A stretch of DNA of 64,000 bases from Plutella xylostella (GCF_932276165.1 NC_063984.1:10795501-10859500), one strand, 5' to 3'. Shown: positions 11,901-20,680, counted from the stretch's first letter. Numbers and translations are program-made. Notes: generated from the letters alone by a model not told the origin.

Positions 11901-14900
11901 CTGATCACCGCTTCGACAGTCGAAGAGGCGCTCAAGCAAAGATTGGCAGTTTTCCAGGTTTGTCAAATATAATCTCATTTTGAATTTGTCACCAGGCTGG
12001 TCATATTCCCCAGTCCCTTTGGTTGATCAAGTCAAACTTACAACATTCCTTTTTCAGGACCAGTAAATTAACAGATGTTTTCAACTCCTTTTCACCATCA
12101 TCACAGCCAATCACGTCCCCACTGTTGGGGCACGGGTCTCCTTCCTGTAAAGAAAGGATCCTGTAAAGAAAGGAAAGAAGGGGTTCTTTTAAAAAAAAAA
12201 TAACCAGTAACAGCTAAAACACACACCTAACTTCACAGGAGCAAGAGTCAAAAGCCAAAGAGCAAGGCAACGCGTCCAAAGCCCGTCGTATGGGGCGCAT
12301 AGTGAAGCAATACACGGACGCGATTCGTCTCCACTCTATGAACAAACCGTTCAATGCGGACGAGTTGCCGACGCCGCCCGGGTTCGCGCCGCTGCCGCTA
12401 GATGGCGCTAATACGGTAATTTTGAATTTTTGTTTTGTAGGGTGGAGTTTTTCAGTGTAATTCTCTCGTACTTCTCGTTGGCAGGTTGGTCACATGATGA
12501 ATGTTATTCAGTATATCGCATCTACTGCCGGGAAAAGCGTAAATAGAATACCAACCTGTGTAGGGTCTTCTGTATGTTTTATTTACAATTAATGCAGGTT
12601 ATCTACTATTTAAAGAAAAACTCAGTCACTATTCTATCACAGTTCAGAGCTGAAAAAAACTATTTGCTTTCATGCATGCATAAATAAATGTATATTTTAT
12701 CATTTCATGTTTACTTTTTGAACTAATAACCTCAATCACTCCCCCTACAGCCAGCCCCGCCCCCCGCGCAGCCGTCCCCCCGCCCCGCGCCCCCCGCACC
12801 CTCCGCACGCCCCGCGCAGGCGACGCGCGCCGACAAGCAACTAGCGTTCTTATTGCAACGACAGAAGGAGTTTAGAGAGGCAGCGTTGAAGGCTAAAAAG
12901 AATGGTGAGTGGTTGGTTGGTGGCTTTTGTACCTTGTCAAAGCAGAAACTTGTGAAAAATTATTTAGATAAGTGAAGTATAAAAGTGTAAAGTCATGTTA
13001 ATGCACGTGATACAGGGTGTTGCAGAATCGATATAATGAATCATTCACTGGATAAATTAGGGTATATAGAAGCTTCTTCATTGTGCTCTAATTGACTATA
13101 GGCATAGGCTATTGAAATAGCGCTCTCTTGCGGAGTATCACATGAAAAAGTCTTAGTAAAAAAATGAATAGTCTTTAGCGGTTTTTAGGTAATAACCCAA
13201 CGAACGTTACAAAAAAAAAAACTTTATTGCCTACATAACATATAAACAAAGATGCCAAAATATAAAAGTACAATCGGAGGCCTTATAATTAAAACTAATC
13301 TCATCCAGATAACCTATTTTCAATAACGGTTGAAAACTCTTTTAGCATGAAGTCCACCTGATTGGACATAACTATTTCTGTTTATTGTGCAATAAATAAA
13401 CGGTTTTCCTTCCCAACAGGCAACATAGCAGAGGCGAAAGAATACCTCCGAGCGGCTATCGGGTTTGATTCAGTGTTGGAGGCAGCTCGCGGAGGCCTAG
13501 CAGTTGACTTGAAGTCACTGCCCGTGCCGCCGTCCGTCAAGCCACAGCTGGAGAATACGTGAGATATACTAGATAATTACATTTATATTACGAAGGCGAA
13601 CTACTTTAGGAAGGAGAAAGTTTGTGACTATTTGTGTTTCTGTATCTGTATTTGTGTATGTTAGTCTCACACGCAAATAATACTGAACCGATTTCAGTGA
13701 AACTTTACCTACAGTAATAAAGCTTATACCACCTTATACATCAGAATAACGCATAGGCTTCTTTTCATCTCGGATTTCACTCGAGAAAACTTTTAAGGCG
13801 AAACGTAGGTATATAGCTCGTGGATAAAGCTATCAATAGCTATAAAATCATAATTACAATGTGTCGCCTCATACTATGAAGCTATAAGTACATAAGTGTG
13901 AAGGAATACCTCTGAGCTGCTATCGGGTTCGATTGCGTGTTGGAGGCAGCTCGCGGAGGCCTAGCAGTTGACTTGAAGTCGCTGCCGGTGCCGCCGTCCG
14001 TCAAGCCACAGTTGGAGAATACGTGAGATATTATCATGATTATACATCGTTACAGATACAGGGTGTCCCACGCCTTCACACTACATAAATTCATACATAC
14101 CATACATATATGCATACTGCAGCCCGACATTACTTTAGCTAATGTTGAATTGAAAGCTTCACTCAAAACGGCGCTACGGCTCGCGACCTATCACGTGAAT
14201 ACAAATTTAATGTACAGCGAAAAGCGTACTAGTCACCTACTGACTACCAATTCGGGCAAAACTTGCATGTTCTTGGTCTCCACTCAAGAACTCTTTTACG
14301 GTCATAGCATTACTACCACTTTAGCAAGCAATTTTTAAAGCTATTTCGGCCGCCTAAAATGTACCACTTTCCTTTCCAGTTTCGACATAGTATCAGCAGA
14401 AGATTGTGAACCGCCCGACCAGACCTCCCCGATAACTCTAGAAGACGGTGACGTCATCACTCGCCTACAACAACAGTTGAACTCTCAGTTGAAGCTGTGT
14501 TTAGCCAACAGAGACCATTATAAAGCGATGGGCAATGTGGCCGAGACGAATAGATTTGAGCATTTAGCTGTCAGTGTTAAACAGGACTTGGATGTGGTGG
14601 CTGTTGCTAAAAGGTTGGTTTTATTGTTTACCGAGGTTTGCCTCAGTTTAGAAGCTTTGCAGTAAAACTCTGTTTTATAAAAAAAAATATGGCTCATCCG
14701 ATTGTTTCATGGTCGTGTGGATTCATTGGATTTTCAAGTTAAAAATTATTTAAAAAATCCTCTGGAGAATATCTCTGCGAAATTTCAAGTAAACCAGTCT
14801 AGTGATATCGGTTTGCACGTTTTCAGTTTAGTCAGCTTCATGTTTTATTTGTTCACACAAATAGCAAATTACATTTTACTTCAATTTTCAGACTAAACCA

Positions 14901-17786
14901 AGACCCACCAAAGTTCCATTACGAATCAAAGCACTTCTCTGTGATACAATGCAATACGGACCTAAACGAGAACGACTTAGAGTTGACAATCGTGCGAGGC
15001 ATCGCGTACAACGTGCCTAACCCTAAAGAAGTCGATACATACGTGAAGTTTGAGTTCCCTTATCCACCGGTAAGTTGAATTCTTTAAAATTTTATTCCAT
15101 TTTTAATCATATCTATAATCCCAGATGTCACCCGCTTTTCGCTGTACTTACGTGATTCGCCAACCGTATCCATCCATCTTTAACCTTGGGCTTTTAAATT
15201 TCATCCAACCCGTAATCTTCCCAGCTGGACAAAAGAATCTCGTAAGGACAGATACAACATTCTGTGTTTTGTCTTCCTCAACATCTCGGAGAGTGGAATA
15301 AAATGGCAGTTGTCAGCGAATGGATAACAAAACTATCCATTGAACTTAGAGTTTAATTTTGCATGTGAGTAGTGTTTAAGTTGCCAAACCTAACACGTAG
15401 CACCGGATTAAATTCAAGCCGACCAATCACAGCTTTAAAAATTCACCCATAACCCTAACTTCCCACCTTCCTTACCCCCAGGACGTCGGAGTGACAGACA
15501 AGACCCCGCTAGTAAAAGACAGCAACAGCCCCGCGTACGGCGCCGTGTTCCCGCTCGCGATCCAGCGCGCCGCGCGCCCCTGCACGCGCGTGTTCAAGCG
15601 GCACGCGCTCAAGCTGCACGTGTACTCGCGACAGTGAGTCCTAGATATCTGAACGAATGAATGACACTAGATGAATGAATGACACTAGATGAATGAATGA
15701 CACTAGATGAATGAATGACACTAGACGAATGAATGACACTAGATGAATGTCACTAGATGAATGAATGACACCGGAGTGACAGACAAGACCCCGCTAGTGA
15801 AGGGCAGCAACAGCCCCGCGTACGGCGCCGTGTTCCCGCTCGCGATCCAGCGCGCCGCGCGCCCCTGCACGCGCGTGTTCAAGCGGCACGCGCTCAAGCT
15901 GCACGTGTACTCGCGACAGTGAGTCCTAGATAACTGAACGGATGAATGACACTAGATGAATGAATGACACCGGAGTGACAGACAAGACCCCGCTAGTGAA
16001 GGGCAGCAACAGCCCCGCGTACGGCGCCGTGTTCCCGCTCGCGATCCAGCGCGCCGCGCGCCCCTGCACGCGCGTGTTCAAGCGGCACGCGCTCAAGCTG
16101 CACGTGTACTTGCGACAGTGAGTCCTAGATAACTGAACGAATTAATGAATGGAACTAGATGAACGAATGAAATACACTAGATGAATAAATGAGCACGCGT
16201 GTGTTCAGACAAGACGGCTGAGTCTACAATGTGAATGAATGAATGTTAATTTATAAAATTTTATAAATTAAGTAATTAAAAGGGCACCAACAGGAGATTA
16301 GTGTAATTAATGTTGAAATGAAAACAGACAACTAGTTCGACTTAAATACTAATTCATAAACCAACATTAATGTACAAAATTAAAAAGATTTTCAGTTGAA
16401 ATTCCACGACAGCATTTGGTAAATATTTAATTTATCATTTTTAAAAAAACTTAGCGTTCATACTTCTGTGTGCCGTGGATGTTATTTTCATGTGATTGTC
16501 AGTAAATGTGTCCTGTGGGATTCCATTTAATGTTTTTATTCGTATCTAATGTGTGTTTCTTCTTGTAATTATTAGTACTTTAGTTGCATGACTTTAACTA
16601 TCTTGACGTATTTGAATACGGAGGTAATTCATGTTCAGAAGTAAACTTCAATGCATGCTGTTAGTTGTAAAGGTCTGCTCAAATACATAATATGTCATGT
16701 GGTCAATGCCATTCGTAATTTTGTGCTCTTGTGCTACATTAACCAGCTACCATACATATTATCGCAGCGCTGTCTACCTCTCAAATCCACCCACAGAACA
16801 CATATACTCTAGCGAAATCCATCAAAGCTCGAATCAACAAGGCAGCGCTGCACTATGATTCTCAGGAACGGTGCTGTGCCACCTATACCCCTGTCTCTCT
16901 CACACAATACCCTACACCTATACCCCTCTCTCTCACACTCGCAGCTCTGACTGGAGCGCGCTCTGTTGTTGCAGAGGCTGGTTCAGCAAGGATGCTCTAC
17001 TCGGGACAGTGACGGTGAAACTGGCACCGCTGGAGAGCCAGGTCACGCTGCATGAGGCGTTTCCGGTGAGTTTTAGCAAGTAGTAGTAGTTTCCTGGATG
17101 TCCCGAATATTTTCGACCTAGTCGATAGTTAATTCTTTATCAGCGCCCCTGTCGGTAACGATAACGTTAGAAACTAATAAAAGGCATAAAATTATCCTAT
17201 CGAATTACCTATCCACTAGAGTCGACAGTATTCGTGATTCGCACACTTCTTCTTCTTCTTATGTGTCGACGAGAAACCAACAAAGTCGCTACATAATACA
17301 TGACCAGCACTGATACTGCACCGCTGGTAGCGGTCATGAGCTCGCACACTGGTATTAGGGTGTATCGAAAAATCCCATTCTAACTGTCACAGCTAAGTCA
17401 GGCCACCTTTGCACCAGTGGTATGCTGTATAGCAATGAATATGATGATAGATCTCAAACGCATCCATAGCAAGTAGCATAGCACATCTCTAGAGCAAAAC
17501 TGCTGCTTTGTTTATCTGTCCAATCTGACATATTTTATGTACCCTGTGTAATGTTCAACTGCTCGGCAAAGGCATCTGTGGGATACAACTTGCAAAAAAA
17601 ATTCTGTCACTCACTAAAATTCCCTCACAGATAAACAAAAACTATATTTTGTCCTCTTGCCCACAGTTGATGGACGGTCGCCGTCCCGCCGGCGGCTCGC
17701 TAGAAGTGAAGCTCCGGGTTCGAACCCCGATTCTGCAGCAGCAGTTCGACAACTCCACGCACCGGTGGCTCGTCATCGACAACTGA
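2920..17786 (+). CDS. lgd: lgd / CC2D1 (coiled-coil and C2 domain protein), 14 coding exons
   Basis: The spliced CDS joins 2920-2967, 3234-3444, 10213-10420, 10768-11078, 11303-11518, 11863-11957, 12239-12415, 12751-12904, 13420-13558, 14380-14613, 14892-15069, 15482-15633, 16975-17065 and 17667-17786. It totals 2334 nt (777 residues plus TGA), and every junction is GT-AG and in phase. The order of parts is: a short basic start (MARRQNPSAKK), a YGLLDL motif, an acidic stretch (residues about 22-50), four DM14 repeats (about 156-185, 262-320, 364-415 and 450-515), a coiled-coil-like segment (about 550-595), and a C2 domain (about 610-735) with a short tail. This is the architecture of Drosophila Lethal (2) giant discs and vertebrate CC2D1A/B. 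Those proteins bind the ESCRT-III subunit Shrub/CHMP4 through DM14 repeats and act at endosomes, where loss causes ectopic Notch activation. The length is close to the family's usual 800 or so. Odd features are a retrotransposon in intron 2 and partial exon duplications in introns 9 and 12. Symbol inferred by homology. Confidence 0.95.
3667..3672. other. Target-site duplication, left copy (tactca)
   Basis: The 6-bp tactca directly left of the left LTR matches the 6 bp directly right of the right LTR (10032-10037). Length is within the 4-6 bp range of Ty3/gypsy integrases. Confidence 0.7.
3673..3768 (-). repeat. LTR (3' LTR of the minus-strand gypsy element)
   Basis: Direct repeat matching 9936-10031 except for a three-base difference (aca here, tct there, just after the shared catgag). 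The ends are not the canonical TG...CA. At about 96 bp it is short for an LTR. The inner side abuts a purine-rich run on the minus strand (3769-3782), as expected of a 3' LTR. Confidence 0.8.
3769..3782 (-). promoter_or_regulatory. Polypurine tract of the gypsy element
   Basis: On the minus strand a GAGAGAAAGG run sits immediately upstream of the 3' LTR, where plus-strand DNA synthesis of LTR retroelements is primed. Confidence 0.65.
3944..4391 (-). pseudogene. pol: gypsy integrase C-terminal domain, detached
   Basis: Minus-strand frame from NKSPAEMLNRRKYRTAV through an alanine-rich insert to a basic C-terminal fold (VRMYQAPDKWQRATVEQVEG, YMVRTEDGELHRRHADQM). It finishes with a Pro/Ser-rich tail and a stop at 3944. 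Its first 80 bp (4312-4391) repeat 6433-6512, so the 3' end of the element resumes with an overlap on the far side of the inverted insert. Confidence 0.85.
4392..6411 (+). pseudogene. pol: Inverted duplicate of gypsy RT-RNase H-integrase region
   Basis: Reverse-complement copy of 6769-8788, 2020 bp in each arm with no net length change. It encodes the same RT (4440-5607), the same frameshift at 5604-5607, the same RNase H/integrase frame (5604-6275) and the same TGA at 6273-6275. Translations of corresponding stretches in several frames are identical in the two arms. A long plus-strand frame at 4018-5607 is a chimera of antisense integrase and this RT and is not a natural protein. Confidence 0.92.
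6412..6768. repeat. Spacer between the two 2-kb palindrome arms, with 25-bp foldback
   Basis: 357 bp separates the inverted arms. At its left end, 6413-6437 pairs perfectly with 6458-6482 around a 20-base loop, and the loop and right stem belong to the 80-bp segment duplicated at 4312-4391. Confidence 0.85.
6433..6768 (-). pseudogene. pol: gypsy integrase catalytic core, remainder
   Basis: Continues the minus-strand integrase from IFASQGLPDVLVSDNGRAF (second catalytic Asp) through HPATNGQIEIAIQTFK (catalytic Glu) to KSPAEMLNRRKYRTAV. The frame then runs into a foldback hairpin (6413-6482) and the inverted pol copy, so the domain is severed from its C-terminus at 3944-4391. Confidence 0.85.
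6769..7576 (-). pseudogene. pol: gypsy RNase H end and integrase N-terminal part
   Basis: After the frameshift the frame resumes with ITDHKPLVGLFHSD (RNase H), a chromatin-distal linker, and the integrase zinc-binding region (LLHEPHAG ... CEACQ). A TGA (6907-6905) interrupts it right before VHVDFAG, which carries the first catalytic aspartate. The frame continues to MRK at about 6772, where the region shared with the inverted copy ends. Confidence 0.85.
7573..8793 (-). CDS. pol: gypsy reverse transcriptase and RNase H
   Basis: In frame with gag-protease after the TAA. RT motifs run in order: PVPFPLKKQVEEEL, WATPLRLVKKDDG, FSKLDLKHAYLQ, FGVNAAPGIFQR, and LLDD in place of the usual YLDD. RNase H follows with the catalytic acidic motifs ICDSS and KEAL. 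The frame breaks at 7573-7578, just before ITDHKPL, because of what looks like a single-base loss. The same break is present in the inverted copy at 5604-5607. Confidence 0.9.
   Translation of the reverse strand, partial: ALCLDVAGLCWTDDKISRLMSEFPDLFNETLGEYKGPEISLHVRPDAKPRFLKARPVPFPLKKQVEEELNRMVESGVLTPVRYSKWATPLRLVKKDDGAIRICGDYRSTVNSAIDVDTYPLTAAVEAFVNLSGGRVFSKLDLKHAYLQMKVDEDTAMLLTLNTPLGLMRMNRLAFGVNAAPGIFQRVMSSALAGMAGVACLLDDVALTGRTAQEHDQRLRAVLQKLTDMGFRLNLKKCVFASNSINFLGHTIDAEGLHPSPEKVREIKDKPAPTNKATLRAFLGLYNFYEKFLPDKATLLEPLYRLLESKRPWVWGDVEQKAFEDAKSLLSSDMTLVGYDLNKELLLICDSSEYGLGAVIAHVMEDGSERPVMMASRTLQPHERRYGQIDKEALAIMYGLEKFRDI
8794..9897 (-). CDS. gag: gypsy gag and protease
   Basis: Open frame from the ATG at 9897 (MASNLSNIVFP); the frame is open further upstream but only with a non-ATG start. 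It encodes a capsid-like region (LQIQGESVQDFVSAISLMAA, LRDRLVLGVRDDRLR), a CCHC zinc knuckle (CFYCKKFGHIASAC) and a retropepsin with the active-site motif DTGAS and the closing LLGRNWF. It ends at a TAA (8796-8794) exactly where, in related elements, the frame runs on into reverse transcriptase. The downstream RT is in the same frame, so this is either a nonsense mutation or a readthrough stop. Confidence 0.88.
   Translation of the reverse strand: MASNLSNIVFPSQFNPKTDKWCEYKERLLCALDAAGVSAEPADEQKARSLFLSQCGKDTYSLIVSLLVPKRPTSVGFYDILLVLDKFYEPEVNEILEAGKFHKRLQIQGESVQDFVSAISLMAAKCNFVDLKRQLRDRLVLGVRDDRLRRDLLKTTDLTYERAVQLCLNYQAAFHDLYPDTSEMKQTPSSVSEPMDIGRIKSIECRHCAQNHKAGERCPFMKAKCFYCKKFGHIASACMKKSGKVHQVGGDDQEVVASEDMMGVYVCSDNTYRAPITAELTIDGAKLSMEVDTGASRSIISEETYRKLWQVAPPLQSTNVKLVTWTREPLKVLGVTHVRVVLGNKEAQCELLVVSGKGPSLLGRNWF
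9918..9935 (-). promoter_or_regulatory. Primer-binding site of the gypsy element
   Basis: Minus-strand TGGCGACTTCGGTAAATT lies directly inside the 5' LTR, in the position where a tRNA 3' end primes minus-strand DNA synthesis. The TGG fits any tRNA ending in CCA. Confidence 0.65.
9936..10031 (-). repeat. LTR (5' LTR of the minus-strand gypsy element)
   Basis: Direct repeat of 3673-3768. The next minus-strand bases inward begin TGGCGACTTCGG (from 9935), a primer-binding site starting with the usual TGG complementary to a tRNA CCA end. The priming tRNA is not identified. Confidence 0.8.
10421..10767. other. lgd intron 3 with LINE-like 3' end fragment
   Basis: AT-rich intron. From about 10511 an A-run followed by actttattcattaaaac and a short tail resembles 3' termini of lepidopteran LINEs or SINEs. 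Nothing else is seen. Confidence 0.4.
10768..11518 (+). CDS. lgd: lgd exons 4 and 5: DM14 repeats 1 and 2 with proline-rich linker
   Basis: Exon 4 (10768-11078) opens with DM14 repeat 1 (FSRGLKTLNDLLKQAKAGRP), followed by a proline-rich linker containing a short internal duplication (two PSLPEPLKP units). Exon 5 (11303-11518) holds DM14 repeat 2, with EFKAAALAHKQ and the typical tail LGELPTPDAI. DM14 repeats are the Shrub/CHMP4-binding units of this family. The interval includes intron 4 (11079-11302), which has no other gene. Confidence 0.9.
11519..12238. other. lgd introns 5 and 6 flanking exon 6
   Basis: Intron 5 (11519-11862) is featureless and AT-rich. Exon 6 (11863-11957) is coding. 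Intron 6 (11958-12238) includes a short repeat scrap (about 12112-12170, tgttggggcacgggtctcct) that recurs near 43725-43750, probably an old LINE remnant. Confidence 0.4.
12239..13558 (+). CDS. lgd: lgd exons 7-9: DM14 repeats 3 and 4
   Basis: Exon 7 (12239-12415) encodes DM14 repeat 3 (KARRMGRIVKQYTDAI, then ADELPTPPGF). Exon 8 (12751-12904) is a Pro/Ala-rich linker that leads into repeat 4 (LAFLLQRQKEFREAALKAKK). Repeat 4 is completed by exon 9 (13420-13558; AKEYLRAAIGFDSVLEAA and the LPVPP tail). Intron 8 (12905-13419) contains a short LINE-like 3'-end fragment near 13210-13330. Confidence 0.9.
13898..14030 (+). pseudogene. lgd: Decayed duplicate of lgd exon 9 in intron 9
   Basis: The sequence from about 13898 to 14022 matches lgd exon 9 (13434-13558), including the donor gtgaga. 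It has no acceptor in front, and CGA has become TGA early in the frame (EYL-stop-AAIGF). Substitutions elsewhere are few. It is a partial tandem duplication that cannot supply a coding exon in its present state. Confidence 0.9.
14380..17065 (+). CDS. lgd: lgd exons 10-13: coiled coil and C2 domain
   Basis: Exon 10 (14380-14613) encodes a helical segment rich in Gln, Leu and Lys (VITRLQQQLNSQLKLCLANR). Exons 11 (14892-15069), 12 (15482-15633) and 13 (16975-17065) encode the C2 domain. Its landmarks are LELTIVRGIAYNVP, DTYVKFEFPYP, a lysine/arginine-rich FKRHALKLHVYSR strand and GWFSKDALLGTVTVKL. The family binds phospholipids through this domain. Two additional copies of exon 12 lie in intron 12 and are listed separately. 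Confidence 0.9.
15653..15770 (+). repeat. Short tandem repeat, unit gaatgaatgacactagat
   Basis: About six copies of an 18-bp unit with small variants follow the donor of lgd exon 12, and shorter runs follow each of the two extra exon copies. The repeats probably mediated the amplification of the exon. Confidence 0.85.
15767..15918 (+). pseudogene. lgd: Second copy of lgd exon 12 (tandem)
   Basis: 152 bp, the same length as exon 12, with open reading frame and donor (gtgagt) kept. The original acceptor tract (ccttcctta-cccccag) is missing and has been replaced by the 18-bp repeat. VKDSN has become VKGSN. Because 152 is not a multiple of three, including it besides the true exon would shift the frame. 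Confidence 0.9.
15966..16117 (+). pseudogene. lgd: Third copy of lgd exon 12 (tandem)
   Basis: 152 bp, open and with the donor kept, again without an acceptor tract. It shares the VKGSN change with copy two and has YLRQ in place of YSRQ at its end, so it derives from copy two. The repeat unit between copies two and three is 199 bp. Confidence 0.9.
16118..16974. other. lgd intron 12, remainder
   Basis: AT-rich sequence after the third exon-12 copy. No coding or RNA gene is recognised. A pyrimidine-rich tract (ccctctctctcacactc) precedes the exon 13 acceptor. Confidence 0.5.
17066..17666. other. lgd intron 13 with a repeat shared with 29.0 kb
   Basis: A block near 17138-17215 (atcagcgcccctgtcggtaa, then cgttagaaacta) recurs near 29040-29110, so it is an interspersed repeat of unknown class. 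The rest is plain. Confidence 0.45.
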
Positions 17787-18460
17787 GCCTGTAACTCTTA
17801 GGGGATAAGGTGCAAACTCGTCTGTGAAATGGAGGCTTGTGAGAAAGGTAATTTTTGAGTTCTAACTGTAGTATAATATACTAGTATTACCACAAAAAAC
17901 AAAATAAAAATGTTTAACAAGTGCTTAAAACGAAATTTGACAGATTTTGTAGGCGTTTGACAGCGCTAAACATCTGTTAAATATTGTATAAGTTTTTGTG
18001 GTAAGGCCCTAAGTTTGTAAATTTGGACTAAGAGGTTGTCTCTGGGGTTGGAAAGGAATGTTCATTGTAGATGGCAGCACTGTAGCTTTAACGTAAGAAG
18101 CCATTTTGAGAACTTGATAATGCAATTATTTAATGTTGCTCTTTCGAGTAACCTGTTTTTGTAAACATACCATGAAAGTAATTTCTATAATCTATTATTT
18201 GTGATTTCAAAACGGCTGTTTTTTCTATTTTATTTGGTAGCGATTTAAAGATGATGACCTGAAGATGGTAAACTAAAATAAATATGTATCTAAATATTTT
18301 TAGAGTTCCAAAACATATAAAAATAACAAGCACGATTATTACGACTTCGATCAGCACAGTGTATGTTTATGAAAAGCATAATAAAATTATACTTAGATGT
18401 AACATGTGAATGTGAATGTTAACTTATATACTACGACCAACTTCAATAAAGGTTGCTAGT
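17787..18460 (+). other. lgd: Probable lgd 3' UTR
   Basis: AT-rich sequence after the lgd stop codon. Several AATAAA hexamers occur, of which the one at 18445-18450 is a reasonable candidate for the distal poly(A) signal. No open frame of note. The true cleavage site cannot be fixed without transcript data. Confidence 0.45.
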
Positions 18461-19131
18461 CACAAAAAATGGCATTGGTTCCGTATTTATAATGTAATAA
18501 ATACAATGTTATATTAGAATATCTTCCACCCTTCAGCAACTATAAAACAAAGAAATTTATGTCATACCGAGAGTTCATTTTCGGACTTTATTTCCTTTCA
18601 TTGGGATAAATCATAAATAAATATGGTTTTTTTTCACTAAGTATATGGTTGAGTATGTAAAGCTACCGTCCTAATAATATTAAATGTATTTTGAATGAAG
18701 TATGCATTATTATGATTATGTTTGAAAGTCACAAAACCATTTATATCTTCGGACTACTAGGCATATTGAACTTTATAATATTGGAATGTAATTGAATTAA
18801 TGATAAATGTCATTATAAATATTATAATTATTATTTTTGTTAAATCTGTAATTATGTATATACTATTTTACCTATAATTTTGTTTGATTTTATTAATGAT
18901 CTGTTTTTGTCAAGAAACACTTGTGTAACACTTGGAAATAATAATATATAATCGCTTGTAAAAGTGTCTTAAGATATTATGGTGTTTGTATTTTTTTTAA
19001 CAACGACCACAAGTTGCCACACTCCTAATAGACTGTAATAATTAATTCATGAAATTACCTACATACGTACGATAATTTCGGCCTGTGAAAAAGTCCCCAT
19101 GACTCCAACTAAAAGTCGGCCCAAACTATTG
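18461..19131. other. AT-rich spacer downstream of lgd
   Basis: No gene, RNA or clear repeat is visible; strongly AT-rich. Confidence 0.5.
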
Positions 19132-19139
19132 CTCTGTAC

Positions 19140-19568
19140 TAGTGTTGCCACGAGTGTCTTGATAATAGGTCGCCTAGATCGGATGGCCGATCCTTACAAG
19201 TGGTGGTCAGCAAACAAAAAACAATACCCGAACCTTTTGAAATTTGCAAAAACTTATCTTTCTTCACCTGGAAGTAGCGTTTATAGTGAGAGGTTATTTT
19301 CTGAGGATGGTTACCAATGAACCAAAAAATGCTGAAATGCTCGTTTTTATCCAGCACAACTTACTTCTGATTAATTTTAAGTACTAAAATGTTGTGATTT
19401 GGAAATAAATACACAATTTTGATTAAAATAACAAGTCATTTTTTACAAGATTTACTATTCGGTATTCGGCCCGAATAGTATGCACTATTCAGCCGAATAC
19501 CGAATACTGAAAAAACTGGCCGAATAGGCCGAATACCGAATAGTTGCCGAATATTCGTGGCATCTCTA
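19140..19568 (+). mobile_element. Non-autonomous hAT element with transposase C-terminal remnant
   Basis: A 429-bp element flanked by a perfect 8-bp duplication, ctctgtac (19132-19139 and 19569-19576), the hallmark of hAT transposition. The ends match as inverted repeats (TAGTGTTGCCACGAGTG left; TAGAGATGCCACGAATA read inward from the right). Inside, the frame about 19185-19310 encodes the hAT C-terminal dimerisation region (DPYKWWSANKKQYPNLLKFA, then SVYSERLFS). It continues after a shift as PKNAEMLVFIQHNLLLINF. The right part (19455-19555) is dense in the palindromic subterminal motif CGGTATTCGG/CCGAATA. It is an internally deleted derivative that kept the last coding part of its parent. Confidence 0.9.
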
Positions 19569-19576
19569 CTCTGTAC

Positions 19577-20006
19577 CTATAAAAAAATAAGTAAAACCAA
19601 GAAATCGTTAATTTAAACATGGCATTGACAAGAGTTGTACTTATTTTACAAAACGGCACATTTATACGAATCTAACCTTCGATCCGATATTCAAATTGGT
19701 CTATAATGTATGTAAAATTCGTAGGATAACCGGATAATACCGGTACAGTTGGTGAATTCTCCATTAGGAAGTGTTAATGGTACAAGGTTAATAACATCGT
19801 TCGTGGGTATAATTTTGGAATGAATATTTTCTGCATGTGAAAAGTGTAATTACAATAACAAAATTATGCAACAATGTTGGCGGCATCTTGCTTGTCAAAT
19901 GTGGCATATTGAATTTCTTCTTTCATACCGTAAAACACTCAACCCGACTGAATTTATATTTTGTACAGTTCTAAAGTATGTTAAAAATAAAAACAAAAAG
20001 TTTTCG
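19577..20006. other. Spacer between hAT element and tRNA-Ile
   Basis: AT-rich. A T-run terminator for the minus-strand tRNA gene lies here (A-run on the plus strand at about 19986-20000). Nothing else is seen. Confidence 0.5.
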
Positions 20007-20080
20007 TGGCCCATGAGGGGATCGAACCCGCGACCTTCGCGTTATTAGCACGACGCTCTAACCAACTGAGCTAATGGGCC
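20007..20080 (-). tRNA. tRNA-Ile (AAT anticodon)
   Basis: The minus strand folds as a full cloverleaf. The acceptor is GGCCCAT paired with ATGGGCC plus discriminator A, the D arm is GCTCAGTTGGTTAGAGC, and the anticodon loop CTAATAA has anticodon AAT. The T arm has the loop TTCGATC, with one C-T mismatch in its stem. Box A and box B are intact, and an oligo-T Pol III terminator follows within about 12 nt. No intron. Identical in sequence to the copy at 31142-31215. Confidence 0.93.
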
Positions 20081-20680
20081 GATGTGAACCTGTGTGAAAT
20101 CATCCATTGTGTCACGTTCTCTGTCTGATATTCCCCACACAGTGCTTACGTAAATCAGTGGGTGTGGCTTTGATTATTTCTGACACTGGTTTTCGCGTTT
20201 GTAACTAAGTTCCTGAAACTTTCCATAGATGGCGTTGAGTGACCGTTCAGATGAGGATTTCTGATGATAATGTAAAACATGAAAAATTACACACGCACCA
20301 TACCCAAGTCCATGAATACAGTTTGAAATGAATACAATCATTAATTGGTAAGTATTTTTAATGTCTTGCCAATGCAATTAGAATTTTTGGATCGATTCCC
20401 AGTCGTTACAGTTACCTACGTGATTGCCTGGCAGTGAAATATCTAAAATAGGTTTTATTATTTTCTCAAAGGACTTAACGGTAGGTGATACTAGCACTCC
20501 CATTTATGTTAAAGGTTGCATACCCTTACTAAGAGAGTTATAATGTACGTCACTCTAGGAGACAACTTTCATAATTATAACATGCCCGAAGTAACATTGA
20601 CAACCAACCCCTATACCCATACTTCGTAACTACAAACCTATGCGTCAACACAAACCGGCTACCGGTTATAACCGGACATA
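20081..20680. other. Intergenic, nothing recognised
   Basis: No coding or structural feature supported. Confidence 0.4.

Noticed and set aside
17720..17735. ggttcgaacccc in lgd exon 14 resembling a tRNA box B
   Set aside because: No box A or cloverleaf around it; it lies inside conserved coding sequence.
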